Positions 21,235-32,846 of a DNA stretch of 64,000 bases are shown here, piece by piece. Source of the DNA: Pyrus communis (taxonomy: Eukaryota; Streptophyta; Magnoliopsida; Rosales; Rosaceae). The stretch lies in contig NC_084804.1 of NCBI RefSeq assembly GCF_963583255.1, forward strand, positions 23,380,061-23,444,060, read 5' to 3'. The translations under genes were made by a program, and so were the position numbers. The notes beneath the pieces are model-generated. The model saw nothing but the letters and a program-made list of their open reading frames with translations. It made no database searches and was not told where the DNA came from. Position 1 is the first letter of the stretch; the number at the start of each line of letters is the position of its first letter.

Positions 21235-22441
21235 CAATGTTCTAAAAGTCGGTCTAGGTGGCCGCCTAGGAGCTAGGCGTTCGGTTGCCGCTGCGATTAG
21301 CTTCTAATTGGGCATAAAATCAGAAATATATTAGGCAAACGCCTGGGCGGGATTAGGCGGGACTAGGTGGAGTTATGTCGGTCTGGGCGGTGTAGGGCGG
21401 AGGCTAGGCGGGCGTATGTAGAGCACACCGGAATCTGGAAAAAATTGTTGCAGAGTCACCGTGCAACTCAGCTCGAGGAAGAAGAAGATGATGTTTTGCT
21501 TTATTTTCTTTCTCCTTGGTTCCTGTGCTAGTTAATTAGTTTATCTATTTTTTCTCCTTGTTTTCTGTGTTGTTTAATTTGTTTATTTGTTTTTTATCTT
21601 GGGAAGCATAAGGTTAATTTGTTTATTACGACTATAACATATTTATTTTGTTTTTAATATTATTTCAATTTTTGTCTAGTTGTAAACATGGATCATTATT
21701 CAATTTGCATGATTCAATTAAGATGGTCCCACCATCATTTATCTAGGAAAAACATCTATTGCAGCCTGCACGTTTTCTTTGAATAGTCCCCATCATTTTT
21801 TCTTACTATTTTTTATACCCTTTTCTTTTTCCACTCTTAATCCCGTTATTACTTTTCATTCTTTTTTTTATTTTTTTGTTGTAATGTTTTATTATTTTTT
21901 TAAGACCATACCATATGTATTTTTATTATGTGCTTAAAATGCTCAAGCTCTCACTTAAAAAAAAGAACATATTATTTAATGTTTAAATTTGATTATCTTA
22001 TAATTCTAAATGAAATTATGTATATTTTAGATATGAACAAACACTTATTTATATGATATATAATAAATTTACTTAAATCCGCTGAATATGTGGTTTTAAA
22101 TTGTGAGCTTGTTGTACATGTGTCATCCTATAATACTCCTCACTATGGTTATATGGCATATATGCTTAATATGTTTTTAAATTTTTGACTTATTGGATAC
22201 TCTTTTTGCATTTTATCATTCTTTTATTATCTTATCCATGGATTTCACACAAGTATAATTTTTTGTAAGTGTCAATATGCACTTATTTACAAGATATACA
22301 AGAAATTTACCTAAATTCGCCTAGGCCGTCTAGGCGCCCGCCTAGACCTTGCCTAGCTGCCTAGGCGCTAGGCACTAGCCCACCGCCTTACTAGCGTCTA
22401 GCGTTTTTTAGAACTAGCGCCTAGCGTTTTTTAGAACTTTG
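21235..22441. mobile_element. Non-autonomous hAT-type transposon (1.2 kb)
   Basis: The ends are CAATGTTCTAAAA and the complement of CAAAGTTCTAAAA, matching at 12 of 13 positions. CTAGTAAA is duplicated on both sides (21227-21234 and 22442-22449); an 8-bp duplication defines the hAT superfamily. GC-rich subterminal blocks packed with CCTAGGCG/CGCCTAGG palindromes occupy both ends (21250-21420 and 22315-22410) around an AT-rich centre. There is no transposase frame. Confidence 0.85.
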
Positions 22442-22449
22442 CTAGTAAA

Positions 22450-24345
22450 AGGTGATAAGTTAGGACTGAATAGCTTATGAATCCCCAATGCTAGATGTGC
22501 CACCATTTCTTTTTTCTAGAACATATAAAAATCAAGAACTCATTTGAAAATAAGAAAGTATGCAACAAAACAAGAGAAAAAACAAAAACAAAGTAATGAA
22601 AAGTAAATATTCATACCTGTTTCAAGTGCTTCATAAAACTCTATATCTTTCAAGATTGTCTCATCGTCTAAATGAGCACGCCAAATTGGTGGTGTCCCAA
22701 ACCTAAAATTTGTCGCCAAGTGTTTTACCTTCCCACATGTCAATGTGCCTTTGACATTTTCCAATAATATACGATAATAACCATTTTGCATAGTTAATGT
22801 AGGTAATTATATTGCAGAATACATATGTTTCGGTGAAGTCGGTAACCCAAAAGAGCAATCAGCTTTAGAATAGTATGCATAAGATGTACATGTATATATG
22901 CAAAGTGCATATGCACAGATGACCCAGAAACGCACATCCTTGCAATTTCACCAAGTATTTTTAGCATCTGCATTGACACTATCAATAAGGATTTTTCCCT
23001 AATATTTTAAGCATCGCAATATTTTCTTCCTCAATTTGGACTGCTGTAATGATGACCAGAGATGCTTGTAACATCCATTTATTTTAACTCCTTCATCATG
23101 GTTATCTTTTTCAAACAGTTCCACTAGATTGTAATTTTATTACATCTTCAAATATATAAGAACAAATGAATTAGTTCTGGAATCATATTGAAGTGTATGG
23201 TAACAAAACAAGGAGAGTTAAAAAAAGAAAAAACAAGACTTTGAAAGTTATGGTACCTCAATCTAGTGGTTCATCAAGTAAACCATGTGAGTGAATCCAA
23301 AGGTGTAGAGATTTTGTATATTTAGTGCAGAGGATACAAGTGGGTGATGAACTAAGTAGAACTTATGTTTCCTCTGTTTCTAAATTAGACACCGGCAAGG
23401 AATCCATCTGCAAGACGAGAGTTAAGGACTCGATTAGACAGTGTTAATCACATATATATATATATATATATAGCGCAGGTAAAAGAGAATGAACAACCAG
23501 TGGAACTCAACCATATTCCTAATCTCAAATATGAGAATAGTTAGAGAAAATACCAAGGAGGGAGGACGGACTGACGGAGGACAAAGTGTTGTGAGTTGTC
23601 GTGAAGGAAGGATGATGAGGGCCGTCGCAGTTAAGGTTGTGGGCTGAATCGCTTATTTTTTGGATGAGAGGTCGTGAGTGGGTGGTCGCTGGTCGGCTGT
23701 GTGAAATGGGGGAATTAGGAATGGGGTGTGAGTGAAGCCATGTGTGTAAGTGAGGTGAGGGTGAGGTAAGTGAGAGTGAACCCTAATTGGGATGGGATCC
23801 ACTACTTTGCAATTTGGTGAAACCAATTTTTCAACCTATTATACCATCACATGTGTGTGTGTGTGTATATATATATATAATTTATTTATTTATTATTAAT
23901 AAAACGGTTTGGTTCAGTTCCGGCCGGTTCTTGGTCATTCGAAACCAGAACCAAAACCGGCTTGAACGGTCCGGTTTGGTTTTTGAGTTGAAGTTGACTT
24001 TTTAGGTCAACACGGTTATTTTCGATTTTTTTTTCATATGATTCGATGCGACTTTGCGTTTTGGCGGTTTTTATGCCCACCTTGCTCAAACCCCCTATTG
24101 GAAAGGGCAGTCACACATCATCAAAGATCGCATTGTTAGAGAAGACTTAATTATATATATGTATGTATGTATGTATGCATGTTCGTATGTATGTATGTAT
24201 ATAAGCACTGAATAATATGTAATTTTGTAAAAGAAGAATGTATATGTATAATGTGACAGTTTTCGGTTAATATTTATGTTGGTGTGATACAAAATATGGT
24301 TGGTCTTAAATAAAAAAATAAAAAAATAAATAAAAACAAAGAAAT
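22450..24345. other. Gene-poor DNA with a short conserved-looking minus-strand frame
   Basis: The minus-strand frame 22540-22791 (HLATNFRFGTPPIWRAHLDD, then ETILKDIEFYEALE) looks protein-like but I do not recognise it, and no exon context supports it. The rest has microsatellites: (TA)n at 23452-23471, (GT)n(AT)n at 23852-23878 and (ATGT)n at 24157-24200. GGTTCGG-like words occur at 23905-23985. Confidence 0.35.
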
Positions 24346-24365
24346 AAGTTTAATAAAATATGATG

Positions 24366-24525
24366 CTATTTAGTACTAAGATCTAATGATATTTCTTGTC
24401 ACTTGTAAATAAGCAGTTTTAGGTTTGATTTTTGCCAAAGATGAATTTGAACTACATTATTGTTAACCCATTATGAGGCTGAACCCACATCCCTGCATTT
24501 AAGATAGATAATATCATTTGTTCGT
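24366..24525 (+). mobile_element. tRNA-derived SINE, copy 2, with target duplication
   Basis: This is a plus-oriented, diverged relative of the 18876 copy (CACTTGTAAATAAGCAG, GAATTTGAACTACATTATTG, ATAATATCATTTGTTCG). It is flanked by AAGTTTAATAAAATATGATG (24346-24365) and a copy differing at one base (24526-24545), a 20-bp target-site duplication as expected for LINE-driven insertion. Confidence 0.75.
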
Positions 24526-24729
24526 AAGTTTAATACAATATGATGGGGTCTTAAAATATGGTGGAATACAAATTAATCGTTAAAAAAAAAAAATAAGGAT
24601 AATAAAGCAAGTTTGAAGATGGTGGCCAGGGATCTGCTGTTCTGAACTTTGTGCCTCCTGCCATGTCTCCTTCTAATTATGTCATTTAACTTAACTCCCA
24701 ATTCGACAGTGTTAACTTTTCTTAATTAA

Positions 24730-24915
24730 TACTAGCATATGGGCACACACAAAGTGTGTGAGAAAATTTTTTATTTTTGTTTTTGAAATAGAAGGAGAGA
24801 TGAAGAGAGTGATAGAGAATGTGAGAGTGAGAAGTTTTTTTTCTTTTAATTTTTTTTTATTAGAGATATGTTAAGATTACATGTAGGTGAGGCATTGAAA
24901 AAAAAAACAAATTTT
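24730..24915. repeat. Dispersed repeat, copy A
   Basis: It begins ACTAGCATATGGGCACACAC with a small hairpin (CACACAAAGTGTGTG) and is closely similar over about 185 bp to 49168-49360. It has no coding potential, and its class is unknown to me. Confidence 0.6.
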
Positions 24916-25631
24916 AAACATTTTGTTTTTGCCCACTCACCCTTCTGTTTTGCACCCCTCCAAGTCCTATGTAGTTGTACATCTTGGTGGCTCACGAGGA
25001 CTTCTGTACGGTTTTGACGATCTACTAAATAAGTGTAGGAATCTTTCTCCCTGTTTTGTATAACTAGCACTGAGTTGGTTTGATAGAACTATTGGATTGC
25101 CTATGCTCTGAAAACTTGTATTTGGTACTTGATCACTTTCACACACTTACTTATTATCACTAGATAAATTAGCTTCGGTTGGTTTTTATTTATTTGCATT
25201 TACCTATTACTATCATCACTTCTGTTGCGCACTTGGCTACGTCACCCTCACGTGACAGCCAACACATCGCGACTTTGGTCGAGGTCTGTCATTCTTTCAA
25301 TTAGGTTTAAAAGGGTGTAATTATAATTTTATCGGTTTTTGGTTGACAAACAGAGTTTAGATTTGCTCATTCACTTTTTTTTTTTTGGCACTTTAAAAAA
25401 AAAAAAAAAAAAATTCAACACTTGCATCAGCAATCAATGTAGGATGATCTGTAGCCTTTGTAATTTTTAGAGTCAATATTTTGACATGCCCAAAGTTACA
25501 CATTGCTAAAAAAAATAGAAAAAAAAAATATTCTCCAATTTTCCAATAAAAAAAAAAAAAAAAGAGAAGACATATTATTAGATTGAAAACCAATGACAAA
25601 CTGTCCTTTATGAACATTTATTGACGACTTA
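24916..25631. other. Gene-free DNA with A/T homopolymers
   Basis: It contains a T/A homopolymer pair near 25375-25413 and A runs at 25508-25564. No gene is supportable. Confidence 0.45.
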
Positions 25632-25839
25632 GTACTGATTTGGTATTGAGGTGCTTTTATAAAAAGTGGGTATAAAAAATGTTGAGCTAAAAATGATGTT
25701 TGGTAAACACTTAAAAACAGTTTATTTTTATAGTTTTGGGTTAAAAAAAGCTGAAAATGTGAAGCAGCAAAAATGAGCTTATTCTCATACCACAACAGAA
25801 GTAGTTTTTTTTCAAAGCACAACAATACCAAACCAGTCC
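25632..25839. mobile_element. MITE with TTA target duplication (Tourist/PIF-Harbinger-like)
   Basis: Terminal inverted repeats GTACTGATTTGGTATTG and (complement of the right end) GGACTGGTTTGGTATTG bound 208 bp, flanked by TTA at 25629-25631 and 25840-25842. A 3-bp TTA/TAA duplication is characteristic of PIF/Harbinger elements. No coding capacity. Confidence 0.75.
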
Positions 25840-26229
25840 TTAATCAAACCAATATAAGCAAAGATGTTAAAAGCATTATTTGAACTCACTCAATTTATGG
25901 CACACTCCAAAACAATGACAAATAAGCCAAAAGTGCTTTGAGACCAGACAACATCCATCGCTAATGTTCCCCACATGCTCATTTTTTTATTAAACAAAAT
26001 AAAAAGTGTAATGCTACACTTACCATGTAATTGTACCATTATTTGTACTATTTTTCTAATGGAGGTAGAGCCCTCTAACGCATGTGGGTCCTGTCCCTAT
26101 TAGAGAGATGATACAAATAGGTGGCAAGAGTAGTATTTTTGAAACAAAAACAATTTGGAGATTAATAGATTTTTTTTATTGTTGGAGAAATAATTAATAT
26201 TTCTTTTTTGTTTGGAGAAATAATTAAGG

Positions 26230-26452
26230 GAGCATTTTTGCTTACCACCATATACTATGGTGTATGCTCATCATACACCTAATTATCCGTCACGTGTCAT
26301 TTTACTTAGCCTTGATTAAATATTTTCAAAATTGAAAAAGTAATAGTTAATATAAAAGTTAACTAGAGTTGGATGAAATAACAGTAACAGATGATTAGAT
26401 ATATGATGAGCATATATCAGAGTTATAGCGGTGAGTAAAAATACTCGTAACA
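26230..26452. mobile_element. MITE-like inverted-repeat element
   Basis: The two ends match in inverted orientation over about 60 bp (GAGCATTTTTGCTTACCACC against GAGTATTTTTACTCACCGCT, both continuing into ATATGCTCATCAT-like sequence). Target duplications were not clear, so the boundaries are approximate. Confidence 0.6.
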
Positions 26453-26455
26453 ATT

Positions 26456-26737
26456 AATGAAAAGAAAAACTAATAAAAATGATTTTAAATCTTTACATTT
26501 TAATAAAAAAAACACTCACTAACTTTATTTAATAATAAAGACAAAAAAATAAAATAAAATAAAATAACCTAACAAAGGCTTAATACCCACATTTAGCTGT
26601 TTGCGTGAAGCAACATACTGATTTCTTTCTATTTTCACCCTCACCCCCCACACCCACCCCCAACCCACCCAAACATTTCTCCCTTCCTCTTCCTTACTTC
26701 CTCTCGTGAGTTTTTCATATTTAGCTAGCAAAACTCA

Positions 26738-26775
<38 letters not shown>

Positions 26776-27285
26776 GCTAGCTAGCTACTGGTGTAAATAT
26801 ATGAATGAATAAGGCTTATTTGATAGCTTTTTATTTCTAATTTTTATCATTGTGATTATTTTATTTTTGTGGGGTTATTTTCCAATAGTAGTCATGATGA
26901 CGATGAGCTTTTCAATATGCCCAAAACACGGAATGGTACTTTCTACAAGTTGTGAAATTCTTGTGTAAAAAAATTAATAACATAAAAAATAAAATTTTCC
27001 ACCACTTATATAATAACACGTGGTATATCATTTGTGTTACGGGCACAAGAAAAAATTTCTCCAATATGACACCCAAGCTCAAGAAATTGGATGGAGAGCT
27101 ACATTTATTATTGTAGCTATGTGAAAAAAGTGAGGAAATTTTAATTTGGTAATTGAAAACAACTTTTTAAATATAATTACTGAGAACATAATCTTTTCAA
27201 GGTTTTGATCTAAAGAGTCACTTCTGGGTTTATCGTTTTCGGCACAATGGGTGCTTTTACAGCACCAAAAAGGATCTAAGTTTCA
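26456..27285. other. Gene-free DNA with (CT)n
   Basis: It holds a (CT)n tract at 26741-26774 followed by AGCTAGCTAG. There is no supportable gene. Confidence 0.5.
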
Positions 27286-27289
27286 AACC

Positions 27290-27760
27290 TTGTGAAACTG
27301 AACCAAGAGTAAACACTATTTATAAAACTTCACCAATAAGTAGATACTATTCATGAAACTGGACCAATAAGTAGACACTATTTATGAAACGAAAAGAAGA
27401 ATTAGGCATTATTTCCAAAACTAAACCAATAGGTGAAAACTATTTATGAAATTGGACCATACACTATTTATGAAACTAGAGTAAGAACTAAACAATATTT
27501 ATGAAACATGACCAAGAACTAAGCACTATTTATGAAAGTGGACCAATAATCGACACTATTTATGAAACTGTACCAATTACTATACATTATTTATAAAACT
27601 GGACCCAATAACTAAGCATTATTTACGAAACGTGACAAAGAACTAGACACTATTTATGAAAGTGGAAAAAAAACTAGGCACTATTTATGAATAGGACCCA
27701 ATAAATAGTATAGTACCGTTCAGTTTCATAAATAGTGCAGTTTCATAAACAGTGTATAGG
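27290..27760. repeat. Degenerate minisatellite with a fold-back end
   Basis: About eleven imperfect units of roughly 30-40 bp share CACTATTTATGAAACTGGAC and an AATAACTAAG-like spacer. Near the right end the motif switches strand (CAGTTTCATAAATAGTGCAG, 27719-27758), so the last part can pair with the array. Confidence 0.7.
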
Positions 27761-27769
27761 TTCCTGGGC

Positions 27770-28432
27770 GAGCGTTAGGTTATTTTTTATTTTATTTTAT
27801 TCTTTAAATTGTGTCATTTTCATTAAAATTAAGTTTTTTTTTTTTTGTCCTTTTTATTAAAATTTCATTATTTTTCATTAAATAAAATTATAGCATGATT
27901 TTTAGTTAAAATAAACTTAGCACAAGTCCTTTTTATCAAAGTTCTCTTAATAAAATGCATGAAAGGGGCCCACACTTGGTTTGTCCCACTAATTGCTTGT
28001 ATCATGGCAACAGGATGGCACAGAGAGAAGCCAAAACCGGTCCAGGACGGTTACACACATACGGCTCAACGGTTAACGAACTAACCAAGCTCAGATAACA
28101 CATATTTTGATAGAAGAGAGAAAATTCAAAACAGAATTAAAACAGCTGACCAAAATCGATAACAAAATTAAATCCCAGGTTAGTCTTTCTTCTTCGTCGT
28201 CGTCGTCGTCGTCTTCTTCTTATTCTCTCTGTAACTCCGTAAGCAATTTCTGAAAGCTCGGCAAACCAGACAAAACCCTATCTGCCAGGGTCCACGCTCG
28301 TCCTTGCTTGGCGCTGAAGCTTTGAATTTTCAAGGGATTTGACTCGGATTTTGCGGTAATTTGATTTTGGTCGGAGTTTCGTTGTGCTTTTAGTGGATTA
28401 GGGTTGGGATTCTAGGGTTTCCGGGAGCAAAG
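27770..28432 (+). promoter_or_regulatory. Upstream and 5' UTR region of the sorting-nexin gene
   Basis: The AT-rich left part contains relics of a common repeat rich in CATTAAAA words. The right part has a (CGT)n tract followed by CTTCTTCTT (28194-28222), typical of a plant 5' leader. No TATA box could be assigned with confidence. Confidence 0.4.
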
Positions 28433-31400
28433 ATGAAGGCCTTGAATAGCATAGAGGATCTGATCGAGGAGATTAAGCTTCGAGTGGTTTGGTGGGCCCT
28501 GTTTGTCTTCTGTGTTGCATACTTTCTTGCCTGTAAGTGCTCCAATTTAATAGAAATTTGGGTTTCTGGATTCTGTGTTTATATTTTTCTACAAATTTGA
28601 TGTAATTTATGAAATTTGATGCTTTCTCGAGAAGGGAGGGGGAGGAGTTTGATGATTTCTGATTGTATGGAAGTTGTGTGGTTCAAAAAGATGATAGCTT
28701 TTTGTTCCAATAATTAGGAATCAGTTAGTTTCGCTTCGAAGAGAAAAAAATTAAGTGAAAATGCATTGATTTTGGTTATATTTTTCCTGATTTCTTCAAC
28801 ATGTATATGGTAAACTTAGCGAACTCAATGTGGTTGGTTTTTCATTCTCAGAAGCGTTTTTCCTGACTCCATTTCTTTTGTCCTTCATTGCAGATTCGAG
28901 TAAATCAATGTGGATGAATTTACCCGTATCAATTTTATTGGTTTCGATGCTACGTATTCTAATGAATAACGTGGAATTCCGTTGGAAGAGTCAAAAACTT
29001 GTTCGTCCACAGTCATATTTGTCTCATTTGGAGAAGAAACAGTTGTCATTGAATGATCCACGACTCTCTACCGGGGCTCCACCACCAAAATGGAAAAGGA
29101 AAATTGGTTCTCCAATCGTAGAGGATGCAGTTAAAGATTTCATTGACAAACTTTTGAAGGATTTTGTGATGGATTTGTGGTATTCAGATATTACTCCGGA
29201 CAAGGAGGCGCCAGAGCAGATACGTGCGATAATCATGGATGCTCTGGGTGAAGTATCCGGAAGAGTTAAAGAGATAAACCTTGTTGACTTGCTAACAAGG
29301 TACCCCTTCTGTTTCTTGTAGAAGTGAACCATTTGCAAGTTGTTATGAAGCTTTTATCGTTAAAGCAACATAATTAATGGTTGTTTTATGTTTCAGGGAT
29401 ATTATTGATTTAATAGGGGATCATATAGAACTTTTTAGAAAAAACCAAGCTGCTATAGGTGTTGATGTTATGAAAACGTTGTCTTCAGAGGAGAGAGATG
29501 AAAGGTTAAAACATCATCTCATGGCTTCGAAGGAGCTCCATCCTGCATTGATTTCACCCGAGAGTGAGTACAAGGTGTGAGTGGATTGTTCTAACAGAAA
29601 TTAGTTTTGTTTTTGGATTTTATCTCTTGCATATGTCTTCCATAGGCTGATGTTTATATATTCAATAGGTTCTTCAGCGGCTAATGGGTGGGGTATTAGC
29701 TGTGGTGCTAAGACCACGAGAAGCACAATGTCCAGTGGTTAGATCTATTGCCAGAGAACTTCTAACAAGCTTAGTAATTCAACCTGTTTTGAATTTTGCA
29801 AGCCCTGGGTATGTTATATTATATTTATGATCGAGTTATCATTCTTTTGTTGTGTTTTATTATTATTTTTGCCTAGAGGGTGTTAAATTCTTTTAAAGGG
29901 ATTGTCAAGCATCGAACTGACCTTTTGTATCTAGCATTTAGTATCTATTGAGACGATGGCCTGGGTTAATCCTTATTTCTTGTCCTGGTTTTTCAAAATA
30001 TGTTACAAAAACTGTGGTACAAATCTTGTAGTGTAATATTATTGTTGTTATTATTCTCCTAATATATTTATGTAATTGTTTAGAGCTTACGGAACATGTG
30101 ATCATACCAATGGTTGTGCATGCGTAGAAACATTGTAATAATGAAATTCGCCATCAATTTAATTGGATGAAATGTTACATATGTTTACATTTATCTTCTC
30201 TCTGTTAAAGAAACTTAAGCCATTTTAACTTACAGTTTCTCTTTAATCAGGTATATCAATGAATTGATTGAACACATTTTGCTAGCCATTAAAGAGGAAA
30301 TCAGTAAAGTGGTAAGTGGGGACCGATCAGCTGCAGGGGTTGTACATGATCAAGATTCTTCACTGAGGAAATATGCAACCTTTAACCAAAGCACTGTTAT
30401 GACATTGGCTAAAGGTGACCATCAGAGAGAAGCGTATTCAGATTATAATAAAGTCCAGGAAGATCCTTTGCAGTCACGGCCTGCTGATTGGGCACGAGTT
30501 TTAGAGGCTGCAACACAGAGAAGGACTGAAGTTCTTGCTCCTGAAAATCTTGAAAATATGTGGACAAAAGGGAGAAATTACAAAAAAAAAGAGCACACGA
30601 AAAAGATAAGAAGAGTTCAGGAACCTATATCTGAGTGTTCTGGAATAGATAGTGCTGTACCTGCTAAAAATCTGGGCAACGAAATGGTAGCCGACAGGCA
30701 TGAAATTTCTACAGGAAAGGAAGATGGATCTATTGTGAAGCTGAGAAGTGAATTAAGTTTAGATAGTCAATTAAGTGGTGGGACCAAAATGGAACTACAC
30801 TTCTCTTTAGATCCCAGTGAAGAATCATATGCGGATCAAGGGCATCTTGTTAATAAATTGGAGGACATTGGAAACCTTGCTGCCGATGGAAATAAAAGTA
30901 GGCTTAAAAGATCAAATAGCACTTCTGCTTTGAAAATCCAGCCGGACACAAAAAGAACATTGACAGAAGGTGGAGGGTCTATCATATCAGAATTCTATAG
31001 CCCTGAGTTTGGCAGGCATAAAGAAGACCATATTAGTAAGAGTGCCTCGGATATGTTAGTCCACTGTGTGGGACAACAAGTTCCCAAGCTCAGGTGCCGG
31101 GTAAGCATTTTACATTTATGTAAATTTTAAAATGTTTAGTAGATATCGTAGGTTTTCATGATGCCAACCATTGCAGCTTCTTCAGTGCTGGAATATGTTG
31201 AATCACACGTTTTCTTTGAATCTGAGTTGACTTTTTGTTCAATATGTATGTCTGTAGGTTATGGGAGCCTACTTTGAGAAACTTGGGTCAAAATCTTTTG
31301 CAGTTTATTCAATTGCAGTTACAGATTCGGAAAACAGAACTTGGTTTGTGAAAAGAAGGTTTCATTCTCATCTATTTTTATTTTTTTCAATTTTCTTTTT

Positions 31401-32261
31401 ATTACGCAGAGTCACAAGTCTGCACAACACATGCATGCACTCACTTTTACAAAAACAAATTACAGACACATAGTTCGTATACAGAATTCATCTTTGATGA
31501 GGATGTCCTCAATTAGAGAAAAGTAAGGACCAAATTATTGAGACCCCACCTTGCAGTGTAATCCCATGATGCAAACACGTACTTCCTATACAGAATCTTT
31601 TAGACCTTCGATCATCGTGTTCATTTCTGTATTCACAAGGAATACTGTCTTCGAATATTTGATTGACGACAATTAGATGGCTAAAGGGATTTATAATTGT
31701 TAATTTATCCTTGCTTGGATGGGTACCATTATTTGGTCCTTATTTTTTTATAAAGTGAAGGCATCCTCACTAGAGAAAGACGAGTGTCTGTTCTTACATA
31801 GGTTAAGAAAGTTCTTGAAGTCTCTATTTCCACTTGGTCCATATTCCAATTCCATATATGAATTTTTCTTGTTTATCCTTTGATTTTTTATTTTTTATTT
31901 CTCTCTGCAGATATAGGAATTTTGAACGACTGCATCGCCATCTTAAAGACATTCCAAATTACACTTTACATCTACCACCCAAAAGAATATTCTCGTCAAG
32001 CACAGAGGATGCTTTTGTTCATCAGCGATGTATTCAGCTAGACAAATATCTACAGGTATGATGTAGGTTCTTCACTGTATTTTTTCTATCCCTCCCCCAT
32101 TTCTCACTGTCTTTTCTCTTGTTGTTGCTTTAATTTGCTGTATTTTCCCAGGATCTGTTGTCAATAGCTAATGTTGCCGAACAACATGAAGTCTGGGATT
32201 TTTTAAGTGGTTCATCAAAGGTATTCATCTTCTTGACATAGAATTTTAGTGTAGATGAACG

Positions 32262-32293
<32 letters not shown>

Positions 32294-32813
32294 GTATCTT
32301 TTTTTCTTTTATGTTGCTTTCAGAATTACTCTTTTGGAAAATCTCCTTCAGTGATGAGAACTCTTGCAGGTATGTGGTTTTTTTTAATTTTTTTTTTGGC
32401 ATACGACATTCATATTTTTTGGGGTTGTCACTTTTTACTCTCAAATTTGTACCCACTACAACCACATTCATATACACAATTCACACACCCACACCCATAT
32501 TGTGGCTGGCAATGTAAGTTATCAACTAAATTTGATTCTTGACACAATATAATTGTTTTTAGTTTTTGGATGCTCCCTGTCAATTTCTGCTAGTTGGATC
32601 AGAGATACAGAAATTTGTTCACCTTTTCTTTTTCAAACATTAAAAGTTATTGAATTAATTAATGATTGCCAGCTTGAGGCACATTAAGAAATTAAGCGAC
32701 GTCCCAAGGAAAAAATATTGTTGACGAGTTATACCCGGTTACTTTATGATAGATTGTTAGTTAGTCCCAGTATAATAACTAAGTTGTGCTTTGATATATA
32801 TATATATATATAG

Positions 32814-32846
<33 letters not shown>

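Noticed and set aside
28830..28893. Earlier start for the sorting-nexin gene inside intron 1
   Set aside because: The frame there is intronic. ATG 28433 with a GT-AG junction at 28532/28894 gives the conserved N-terminal membrane segments.
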